Part shown: one piece after another, positions 1-5,755 of the stretch
Layout of the letters: every line of letters starts with the position of its first letter
Position numbering within the stretch: position 1 is the stretch's first letter
Source of the DNA: Alphaproteobacteria bacterium
GTDB lineage: Bacteria > Pseudomonadota > Alphaproteobacteria > Micavibrionales > Micavibrionaceae
Reading direction: 5' to 3'
NCBI GenBank assembly: GCA_030427765.1
Contig: JAUICS010000109.1
Span: forward strand, 1-5,755
Length of the DNA: 5,755 nucleotides
Program-made: the position numbers and the translations under genes
Notes under the pieces: generated by a model
What the model was told of the DNA's origin: nothing
Databases searched by the model: none
The model's input: the letters and a program-made list of their open reading frames with translations, nothing else

Positions 1-1011
1 GTGACCGCCGCAGTGGAACAAAATGGCGGTTCCGGTTTCCGGTTACCTGTAGATGATGATGATGATGATGGCGATGATCCGCAATATAACGGTGAGAATT
101 TTGCCGAGGAATTTGGCGATGAATTTGATCAGGAATTAATGGCGGATGAAGAAAATGAAAACGCTATTACAGAGGCGCTTACGGATATAATGCTGAAGCA
201 CCGCATACCGTCCGATTTGACTGATCATATTTTATCCTGTGCCGGTATTATAGCATTGCCTGACGCGCGGGCGAGCCTCGTTGCGGCGATTGAGCATTTA
301 TTTGATTTTCGCCCGTTACCCAAATCATCGTCAGGTAAGGCAATTATGATGGTCGGGCCGCCGGGCGCGGGGAAAACACTGGCCATTGCAAAAATGGCGG
401 CGCGCGGCGTTATGAATGATTTGTCGGTGGCGGCAATCACCACGGATATTTCCCGTGCAGGTGGGTATGAGCAGCTTTATGCCTTTACAAAAATTCTGGA
501 TGTGGATTTGCAGCGTGCAAAATCGGCCGATGATTTGAAAAAGAAATTACAAGCATCCAAAAACGCGGACATCATTTTGATTGATACAGCGGGTGTGAAT
601 CCGTTTTCAACAGAGGATGTTAAGGAGCTGGCACAGTTGAAATCGGCGGGTGCCATCGATACCATTATGGCGATGCCTGCGGGATTAGATCCAGAAGAGG
701 CATCCGATATGGCGCGCATTTTTTCTACCCTTGGCACAAAATGGCTTATGCCGACACGTCTTGATATTGCACGCCGTTTTGGTGGTGTGCTGGCGGCGGC
801 AAATATCACGGGGATGAGTGTCGCCGATGGATCACATACATCACAAGTGGCAGAAGGGTTTATCGACATGTCGCCGGAAACTCTTGTGTCTTATTTGATG
901 CCCTCCAAAACAAAGACTTCACAAAAATCCTCATCTGGTAAAAAATCTGCTAACAACGGCGGACGACTTGCCAACGCCTCTCGACAACCCCTCAAAAAGC
1001 AAGCACAATAA
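1..1011 (+). CDS. flhF: FlhF-like SRP-family GTPase (flagellar placement), possibly 5'-partial
   Basis: FlhF is a GTPase of the SRP54/FtsY family that recruits early flagellar parts to the cell pole. Visible domains: an acidic, disordered-looking N-terminus (residues 1-55, with six Asp at 18-23), a short helical N-like domain (about 55-105), the G domain (about 113-300) and a basic Lys/Ser-rich tail (301-336). G-domain motifs: P-loop GPPGAGKT at 119-126; TTDISRAGGYEQL at 147-159, matching the family's TDTYRIGAVEQL; DTAG at 195-198; TRLD at 252-255, matching TKLD. The Arg that usually follows DTAG is Val here, and the Thr-Tyr of DTYR is Ile-Ser. Known FlhF proteins begin with a basic B domain of roughly 70 or more residues, which is absent. 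The GTG at position 1 has no upstream sequence to judge it by, so the acidic stretch may be the linker between a missing B domain and the N domain. The flhG gene follows 18 bases after the stop, which supports the call. Family assignment is strong; the start is uncertain. Confidence 0.85.
   Translation: MTAAVEQNGGSGFRLPVDDDDDDGDDPQYNGENFAEEFGDEFDQELMADEENENAITEALTDIMLKHRIPSDLTDHILSCAGIIALPDARASLVAAIEHLFDFRPLPKSSSGKAIMMVGPPGAGKTLAIAKMAARGVMNDLSVAAITTDISRAGGYEQLYAFTKILDVDLQRAKSADDLKKKLQASKNADIILIDTAGVNPFSTEDVKELAQLKSAGAIDTIMAMPAGLDPEEASDMARIFSTLGTKWLMPTRLDIARRFGGVLAAANITGMSVADGSHTSQVAEGFIDMSPETLVSYLMPSKTKTSQKSSSGKKSANNGGRLANASRQPLKKQAQ
52..69 (+). repeat. (GAT)6 trinucleotide repeat encoding Asp6
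   Basis: Six consecutive GAT codons encode residues 18-23 of the FlhF-like protein, followed by GGC and two more GAT codons. It is an in-frame simple repeat, so slippage by one unit would change the length of the acidic run without breaking the frame. It lies in the acidic N-terminal stretch, not in the GTPase domain. Confidence 0.9.
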
Positions 1012-1029
1012 GAACGACTGGATAAACCC

Positions 1030-1875
1030 ATGACACAGACAACCATTTCATCAGATAACGATACAGCCAAGAAAGTGCCGACATTCCGGCGCGGTAAGAA
1101 TATTATCGCGGTGGCGAGTGGTAAGGGCGGTGTTGGTAAAACATGGTTCTCAATCACGCTTGCGCATGCACTGACGAATGAGGGGAAGAAAGTGCTACTG
1201 TTCGATGGTGACTTGGGGCTTGCGAACGTTGATGTGCAATTGGGTTTGATGCCGAAACGTGATTTGAATGATGTTATTCGTGGCCGTTTGGGTATGGATA
1301 GTGTCATACAGGAATATGATGACGGCGGGTTTGATATTGTTGCGGGCCGTTCCGGTCAGGCGTCTTTATCTGCGCTGCCAAGCCAGCGTTTGGTTCTTCT
1401 TCGTGACCAGTTATTTGATGCTGCCGAAAATTATGACTACTGCATTATCGACCTTGGTGCCGGTGTTGATCGCACGGTGCGTATGCTGTCCGCATGTTCA
1501 ACACGCACACTTCTTGTGACGACGGATGAACCAACATCACTGACCGATGCATATGCGTTCTTGAAATTGGGCAGTGCGTCCGGTGTATCGAAGAATGTAA
1601 GCGTTGTTGTAAACCAGGCTCCGACTCCGCAAGAGGGCGAGAAAACATATAAAACGCTTCTGAAGGCATCCGAGAATTTCTTGCGTCTGACACCGCCACT
1701 TGCCGGCGTTATTCGTCACGATAAGAAAATCAAGGAGACCATCCGCCATCAGACACCGCTTTTGATCCGTTCACCAAATGCCGATGCGGCGGAGGATGTT
1801 GAAAACATCGCACGTCAGGTGATGAAGGATATGGCAGAGGCGCAAAAGCTGATGAAGGCAAAAGCCGCGTCTTAA
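1030..1875 (+). CDS. flhG: FlhG/FleN MinD-like ATPase, flagellar number regulator
   Basis: FlhG (FleN, also called YlxH) is a MinD/ParA-family ATPase that limits flagellar number and acts with FlhF. Motifs in order: deviant Walker A KGGVGKT at 32-38, preceded by IIAVASG; FDGDLGLANVDVQLGL at 58-73, the hallmark Walker A' segment; CIIDLGAGVD at 138-147, the switch II/Walker B region; TTDEPTSLTDAYAFLK at 164-179, matching the family's 'PEPTSxTDAY' segment; and VVNQ at 193-196. The last 25 or so residues (DVENIARQVMKDMAEAQKLM onward) could form the amphipathic membrane-targeting helix usual at the C-terminus. Length (281 residues) is normal. The DQAxxLR motif that some FlhG proteins use at the N-terminus to stimulate FlhF is not seen. 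The residue after GKT is Trp, where Asn is common. The start is the first ATG after the flhF stop, with only a weak GGAT ribosome-binding site at 1020-1023. It is probably translated from the flhF message. Confidence 0.93.
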   Translation: MTQTTISSDNDTAKKVPTFRRGKNIIAVASGKGGVGKTWFSITLAHALTNEGKKVLLFDGDLGLANVDVQLGLMPKRDLNDVIRGRLGMDSVIQEYDDGGFDIVAGRSGQASLSALPSQRLVLLRDQLFDAAENYDYCIIDLGAGVDRTVRMLSACSTRTLLVTTDEPTSLTDAYAFLKLGSASGVSKNVSVVVNQAPTPQEGEKTYKTLLKASENFLRLTPPLAGVIRHDKKIKETIRHQTPLLIRSPNADAAEDVENIARQVMKDMAEAQKLMKAKAAS

Positions 1876-1927
1876 GCAAATTTTTAATAATACATTTTAA
1901 TTGACATAATGTGAATTCATATGCTCT

Positions 1928-3424
1928 ATGTATTGCGTTATGTTAAGTGAAGGCTTTAATATCTTAATGGGCTCTTTTAAACGCAGGCCGGAAAAGCTGA
2001 CTCCTGCGTTTTTTGCAATTGACCTTTTTTGGACGAATGATGGCGTAAAAATATTGGAATTCCAACTTGCCAGGTATTCTCAAAGTGCAGGTCATGCGCT
2101 TGCATATGGTGGGGAATATAAAAAACTTGAATACATGGAATTTGGTCCAGTATTTGATGATCACATTCGTCCCTATATCAGGCGTCATTTATACCGTGAT
2201 TATTGGGATGGTAATCAACGTTTTATGGACAGTGCCGTTCGTGATTTTTGCATACGTGACAATTCATCGATGAAGTTCCTTGGGTCGGCTGACTCAAATT
2301 ATTGGGCATACAAAATTTGTTATGATAAAGCCGTTCAGGCCTTAATGCTGACTGAACTTTCTGATTTGTTTCCGACACAACAAATATACCCAACCATGGA
2401 TTGGGAAATGACGCGCACAAAAATCGGACTTGATTTTAATGGTTTTGAAAAAGTTGTTTTGAAACCTCCACAAGGGACAATGGGAAATAATATTAAGATT
2501 ATAGATACGAACGTTGTCCGGGGTCTTGGTGATGAATATGCTTTCGGTGGAAGTCATAATTTTGGCAGGACTGTATTGGTGCAAAATAAAATTGACCCAT
2601 TGCCGATAGAGTATGAAGGACAGATATATAAAGCACCTATGCGTGTCTGGATGGGATTGGTGCCAAGCAAAGGTTGCCTTAAACCAGTGTTTTTTGCTGA
2701 CCCATATTATAAACTAACACGACCACTCGCAGATGTATCATGTGAAAGTCAAGATGAAGTGTCTTCGATAGACGATTTTGGTGCTGCGCCGGTTGATCAC
2801 GATGTTCGTGCCGCGGTATATAAGCAATTATCAGAACGTCTTCCACAAGCCTTTGAAATTGTGATGAAGCGAGATCGTCTGGAAACAATTTTGGAGCTTC
2901 TGGATAGTCCTGATGACGGGCATTGGTTTGTCGCGATGGATTTACTGGAAGATTTGAGAGCCGCAACCGGACATATATCGGCAAAAGATTATGATCATCG
3001 TGAAGAATTGGCTGATCGTTATGAGGGCGCCGTCATGTCATACTCACTTTACAGAAATTTAGAAGACATTTTACCATCCGGAATTTTGAAGCGTATACGC
3101 CGTTTTTTTAATGCGGCTAAGACGCAATCAAAAGCCCTGAATGATTATTATGATTGGTATAAAGATCGTGGGTTTTCAGGTGGAGTTGTTGAACTATTTG
3201 AAAAACAAAGGTCATCCGGTTATGACTTTTCTCAGGAACAGGGTGATATCTACAAAGGACGATCACGGCCCAAGGGATACAAAATGGCATACAACTTAGC
3301 TGACCATGATGATATTTTAGAAAATCTTGCAGAATATAGTGATGATGCCGGATTGCTTAAGCCGCAAAGAACACTAGAAGCAAATTCGGTTTGGTCGTCT
3401 CTTCGTGCATATATTCCATTCTAA
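1928..3424 (+). CDS. Uncharacterised ATP-grasp-like protein (possible permuted or GspS-like ligase)
   Basis: I do not recognise this 498-residue protein by name. Residues 29-49 contain 'AIDLFWTNDGVKILEFQ', which resembles the 'D-x(4)-DG-x-LLExN' metal-binding segment of ATP-grasp enzymes. Residues 175-192 contain KVVLKPPQGTMGNNIKII, a good match to the nucleotide-binding Lys plus Gly-rich loop (Lys179, Gly183, Gly186). VLVQNKI at 216-222 and the Arg of MRVW at 238-241 resemble the later ATP-grasp strand and Arg. Residues 254-267 (VFFADPYYKLTRPL) continue the pattern. The acidic segment comes before the Lys loop, as in glutathionylspermidine synthase and circularly permuted ATP-grasp families. 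Residues from about 290 on are helical, charged and unassigned. No signal peptide or membrane segment is seen. ATP-grasp enzymes usually join a carboxylate to an amine or thiol via an acyl-phosphate; the substrate here is unknown. Start choice is weak: ATG 1928 has no Shine-Dalgarno, while ATG 1967 (Met14) has GTGAAGG at 1947-1953, a rather long 13 bases upstream. The gene is AT-richer than flhF and flhG. Being coding is certain; ATP-grasp membership is moderately supported. Confidence 0.6.
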   Translation: MYCVMLSEGFNILMGSFKRRPEKLTPAFFAIDLFWTNDGVKILEFQLARYSQSAGHALAYGGEYKKLEYMEFGPVFDDHIRPYIRRHLYRDYWDGNQRFMDSAVRDFCIRDNSSMKFLGSADSNYWAYKICYDKAVQALMLTELSDLFPTQQIYPTMDWEMTRTKIGLDFNGFEKVVLKPPQGTMGNNIKIIDTNVVRGLGDEYAFGGSHNFGRTVLVQNKIDPLPIEYEGQIYKAPMRVWMGLVPSKGCLKPVFFADPYYKLTRPLADVSCESQDEVSSIDDFGAAPVDHDVRAAVYKQLSERLPQAFEIVMKRDRLETILELLDSPDDGHWFVAMDLLEDLRAATGHISAKDYDHREELADRYEGAVMSYSLYRNLEDILPSGILKRIRRFFNAAKTQSKALNDYYDWYKDRGFSGGVVELFEKQRSSGYDFSQEQGDIYKGRSRPKGYKMAYNLADHDDILENLAEYSDDAGLLKPQRTLEANSVWSSLRAYIPF

Positions 3425-3458
3425 AATGTCTGTCACTGCAAAAATGCGAATTCTGTGT

Positions 3459-3473
3459 CATACTTAAAGTATG
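3459..3473. repeat. 15-base perfect palindrome over the start codon of the FliK-like gene
   Basis: CATACTT-A-AAGTATG is a 7-base perfect inverted repeat with a one-base centre, and its last three bases are the ATG of the gene at 3471. A symmetrical site in this position could be an operator for a dimeric regulator. Its one-base loop makes it a poor RNA hairpin. It stands where a Shine-Dalgarno would be expected, and none is visible. A chance occurrence in AT-rich DNA is possible. Confidence 0.4.
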
Positions 3474-5696
3474 TCTGACCCATCAATTAATGCAGGTTCG
3501 TTTAGAACACAAAATGCCGATGTGCCGTCGAAAGGCGGCAAAGGTCAGTCTGCAAAATTGATTGATTTGCCGCCGTCCCTGCCGCCATTGCCAAATGCAC
3601 CGCAGGTGGTTGAGGGGGAGGTGCAAAACGTATCACGCGATGGAAATGTGACCATTGAAACACCACGTGGGGATGTCCAGGTGAAATTGCCGCCGCAATA
3701 TCCTGTGAAACAGGGGCAGCGTGTTGAGGTGGAAATCCCAAAACAATTGCCCGATAGGCCGGTTCGGCAGGTTGTGGTGCGTGTGTTGCAAACCGTGGTA
3801 CAGCCGACCCCGCAACAGGCCCAGCAACAGGTAAAGCAACAGGCGACAACACAAATTCAAACACCTAACCAGACAAAATCCGCGTCAAAAATTGATGGCG
3901 GCGAAAATGTTGTTAAGCAAGGTAGTGGGCGGCAAACGGCCGTTAACCCTAACGTCTTTCAAACCATTGTGACATCCGGTCAGGCAACGGAAGGGGTGAA
4001 ATCCGCTAAAGCACAATTAGGAAATACACAAGGCCAGCCCCTGAAAACATTACTGAAAAAATTCGTTCAAAAACATATTTCCGGTCAAGCCGGGCAACTC
4101 ACCAAAACCGACGTGATAAAACCGGCATCGGCACTTGATCAAATCATCCGTTTTTTTCCGTTAAAACAGGGGGCAGACGTTATAAAGCCGGAGGCGCAGC
4201 ATCCCGTTCAAAAATCCACACTGCAGGTTATTTTATCATCTCTGCAATCGAGTGTGGTTACTGGAAAAGCACAAGAGGGTATAAAGCCGGAAAATACAAT
4301 TAAGACATTGCCGTTGCCGATAACCGAGGGCTCCATAACGCCAAAGGTACTGGATATCATATTAAGCAAGCTGGATAATTCATGCGAGGTTTTTAAAATA
4401 TCTTCACCATTTGTTAAACAGACCATTCAGAGCACAAAACTAACCATACAGCCTGAATTAAAGCTATCGTCAGCCTTACCCCAAGGATTGCTTGAAACGG
4501 CGAAGGCCAATAATCCTGTTTTAACCAAACCTGCGGATGTTATTACGCAATCTGCGCAGGCGACGCCCAAACCCGTTCCGTTTCTGGCGCAAATTACCAG
4601 CGTTGGTTCCGAAACAATCACGTTGCAGCCTGTATCCGAAGATGGACAAAAATTGCCGTCGGTTCCTGTCGAGCAAGCGGCAAACCCCCATGTTAAAAGT
4701 GAGGGTGTTGCCAAGGTCATTGAGGAAAGTCGTGCCACGTTACCGGAATTAAAAGCAAGGATCGTGGGATTTACCCCGCAACAGCAGCCGGTGGTACAGT
4801 TCCAGACATTGACTCCCAATCCCTTGCTGCCGGATGTTAGCCAGCTTTATGTTATGGATTTATCATCATCAGAATTGACGTTGGGGAGTCAGGTAACATT
4901 AACGGCGATGCAGACGGTGGACGGTGTTGTCCAGCAGTCAACTGCCATTCCGATCTCTAACGCCGGTCAAATTACGGTGCAAAGTCCAATCCCGCAACCC
5001 ATACCGTCGTTTATGCAGCCCGGTATTTGGGGGGCAATGGACGATATTTTTAAATCCATTCAGCAAAGTGCGGTGGAGCAGGCCATCCCAAACCCTGTGC
5101 AGGGGGCGATGGCGGCATCAACAAGTGCACCTGTTGTTTTGGGGGCGGCGGCAATATTATTCGTTGCGGCGGCTCGGGGCGGTGATTTGAATAGCTGGTT
5201 TGGCGATCGTGCCATGAATGCCGTTCGCGGCGGTGGAAAAATGGATGTATTCCAGTCGCTAACACGGGAGGCGGCAGGTGTAACAAAGCCGTCACGGGAG
5301 CAGGCGGGAGCACCTGAATGGCGGGGCCAGAATATTCCGGTCTACCATGATGGTGACATTCACCGTGTTGCCATGTGGTACAGGCAGGAGCGGGACGAAG
5401 GGCAGAAGCAACACCAGGATGAGGAAGATAAACAGTCAACGCGCTTTGTGTTTGATATGAGCCTCGATAAAATGGGACCCGTTCAGGTGGATGGTCTAAT
5501 TCGTGAAAAACGAATGGATATGATTGTCCGGACAGCGCAAGATTTGAGTACGCCGATGAAAAAACACATGCGTGTTTTATATATCAATGCGCTGGATCAG
5601 GTTGATCTGTATGGGGAGCTTTATTTTCAAAGTGGTGCCTCGAAAATGATTACGGCTGATGATGGAAGTGAAAACTGGTCGAGTGTTCTTGGGTAA
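3471..5696 (+). CDS. FliK-like hook-length control protein candidate
   Basis: This 741-residue protein resembles FliK in layout: a long low-complexity body that could act as a molecular ruler and a compact C-terminal domain. Residues 46-90 (VVEGEV...DGNVTIETPRGDVQVKL...GQRVEVEIP) look like a small beta-barrel. Residues 111-136 are Gln/Pro-rich. Residues 150-365 are a Lys/Gln/Ser/Thr-rich stretch with degenerate repeats of a DVIKP or ADVI type. Two further beta-rich stretches lie at about 368-388 and 426-481. Residues 553-568 are a short Ala-rich hydrophobic segment, marginal as a membrane span. Then comes IPVYHDGDIHRVAMWYR at 622-638 and a C-terminal domain from 657 (TRFVFDMSLDKMGPVQVDGL), recalling the 'L.L.P..LG.V.V' core of the FliK C-terminal domain. 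The start ATG 3471 follows an in-frame TAA at 3465-3467 and is the only reasonable Met near the N-terminus, but it lacks a Shine-Dalgarno. Position after flhF-flhG supports a flagellar role. It could instead be an uncharacterised alphaproteobacterial flagellar-cluster protein, so no symbol is assigned. Confidence 0.55.
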   Translation: MSDPSINAGSFRTQNADVPSKGGKGQSAKLIDLPPSLPPLPNAPQVVEGEVQNVSRDGNVTIETPRGDVQVKLPPQYPVKQGQRVEVEIPKQLPDRPVRQVVVRVLQTVVQPTPQQAQQQVKQQATTQIQTPNQTKSASKIDGGENVVKQGSGRQTAVNPNVFQTIVTSGQATEGVKSAKAQLGNTQGQPLKTLLKKFVQKHISGQAGQLTKTDVIKPASALDQIIRFFPLKQGADVIKPEAQHPVQKSTLQVILSSLQSSVVTGKAQEGIKPENTIKTLPLPITEGSITPKVLDIILSKLDNSCEVFKISSPFVKQTIQSTKLTIQPELKLSSALPQGLLETAKANNPVLTKPADVITQSAQATPKPVPFLAQITSVGSETITLQPVSEDGQKLPSVPVEQAANPHVKSEGVAKVIEESRATLPELKARIVGFTPQQQPVVQFQTLTPNPLLPDVSQLYVMDLSSSELTLGSQVTLTAMQTVDGVVQQSTAIPISNAGQITVQSPIPQPIPSFMQPGIWGAMDDIFKSIQQSAVEQAIPNPVQGAMAASTSAPVVLGAAAILFVAAARGGDLNSWFGDRAMNAVRGGGKMDVFQSLTREAAGVTKPSREQAGAPEWRGQNIPVYHDGDIHRVAMWYRQERDEGQKQHQDEEDKQSTRFVFDMSLDKMGPVQVDGLIREKRMDMIVRTAQDLSTPMKKHMRVLYINALDQVDLYGELYFQSGASKMITADDGSENWSSVLG

Positions 5697-5755
5697 ATAT
5701 ATTTGAAAGTAATTTACATAACTATTGATTTTTGTGTGCTGATAGTATAAAAATA
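5697..5755 (+). other. AT-rich 3' non-coding segment with a weak promoter-like pattern
   Basis: After the FliK-like stop codon there is AT-rich sequence to the window edge. No GC-rich stem followed by a T-run is visible, so I see no intrinsic terminator. TTGATT at 5725-5730 and TATAAA at 5746-5751 resemble -35 and -10 elements, but with a short 15-base spacer. They could serve a gene beyond the window. Support is weak because AT-rich DNA makes such matches by chance. Confidence 0.2.

Noticed and set aside
477..869. 130-codon open frame on the - strand inside the FlhF-like gene
   Set aside because: The + strand frame carries clear GTPase motifs across the whole stretch; the antisense product has no family features.
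1872..1900. Three TTAA boxes (1872, 1884, 1897) resembling a CtrA site, which controls flagellar genes in many alphaproteobacteria
   Set aside because: The CtrA consensus needs TTAA separated by 7 bases; the spacings here are 8 and 9. TTAA is common in AT-rich DNA, and the first box overlaps the flhG stop codon.
1876..1900. Possible intrinsic terminator after flhG
   Set aside because: There are T-runs but no GC-rich stem before them, so no Rho-independent hairpin can be supported.
3425..3470. Sigma-54 or sigma-28 type flagellar promoter before the FliK-like gene
   Set aside because: TGTCAC at 3431 is not followed by a properly spaced TTGCA element, and no GCCGATAA-like box follows the TAAA at 3422.
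5127..5174. Transmembrane helix in the FliK-like protein (residues 553-568)
   Set aside because: Only about 16 residues, mostly Ala, with no clear flanking topology signals; too short and weak to call a membrane span.
5050..5439. 129-codon open frame on the - strand with a Pro/His-rich product
   Set aside because: It lies fully inside the FliK-like gene and has the skewed composition expected from the antisense of a Gly/Arg/Trp-rich stretch. It has no recognisable motif.

Overview
The window reads as part of a bacterial flagellar gene cluster. It has four genes on the + strand with no convincing gene on the - strand. The first two are recognisable: an FlhF-type SRP GTPase and the FlhG/FleN-type MinD-like ATPase that normally accompanies it. 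The last gene has a long proline/glutamine-rich body and a compact C-terminal domain resembling the FliK hook-length-control domain. Base composition is moderate: hand-counted 60-base blocks give about 50-52% GC in the first two genes. An FlhF-FlhG pair followed by a large FliK-like protein with a 'RFVFDMSLDKMGPVQVDGL'-type C-terminus fits a polarly flagellated alphaproteobacterium (Rhodospirillales or Micavibrio-like). That assignment comes from recalled family resemblance, not from a search.

Layout. Positions 1-1011 encode the FlhF-like GTPase. Its frame is open at the window edge, so the N-terminal domain may lie upstream. Positions 1030-1875 encode FlhG, 18 bases downstream and probably co-transcribed. 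An AT-rich gap of about 50 bases follows. Positions 1928-3424 encode a 498-residue protein that I do not recognise by name. It carries ATP-grasp-like motifs in an unusual order and is AT-richer than flhF/flhG. Another short gap (3425-3470) ends in a 15-base palindrome that covers the next start codon. Positions 3471-5696 encode the 741-residue FliK-like protein. The final 59 bases are AT-rich and non-coding.

How the genes may work together. FlhF and FlhG set the position and number of polar flagella, and a FliK-like protein would control hook length or export switching. The ATP-grasp-like gene is the outsider: its fold predicts ATP-dependent carboxylate-amine (or carboxylate-thiol) ligation, which has no standard role in this module. 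It may be a cargo gene inserted into a flagellar operon or an undescribed modification enzyme linked to the flagellum. Both proteins of the FlhF/FlhG pair also depart from canonical sequence features in ways that deserve checking.
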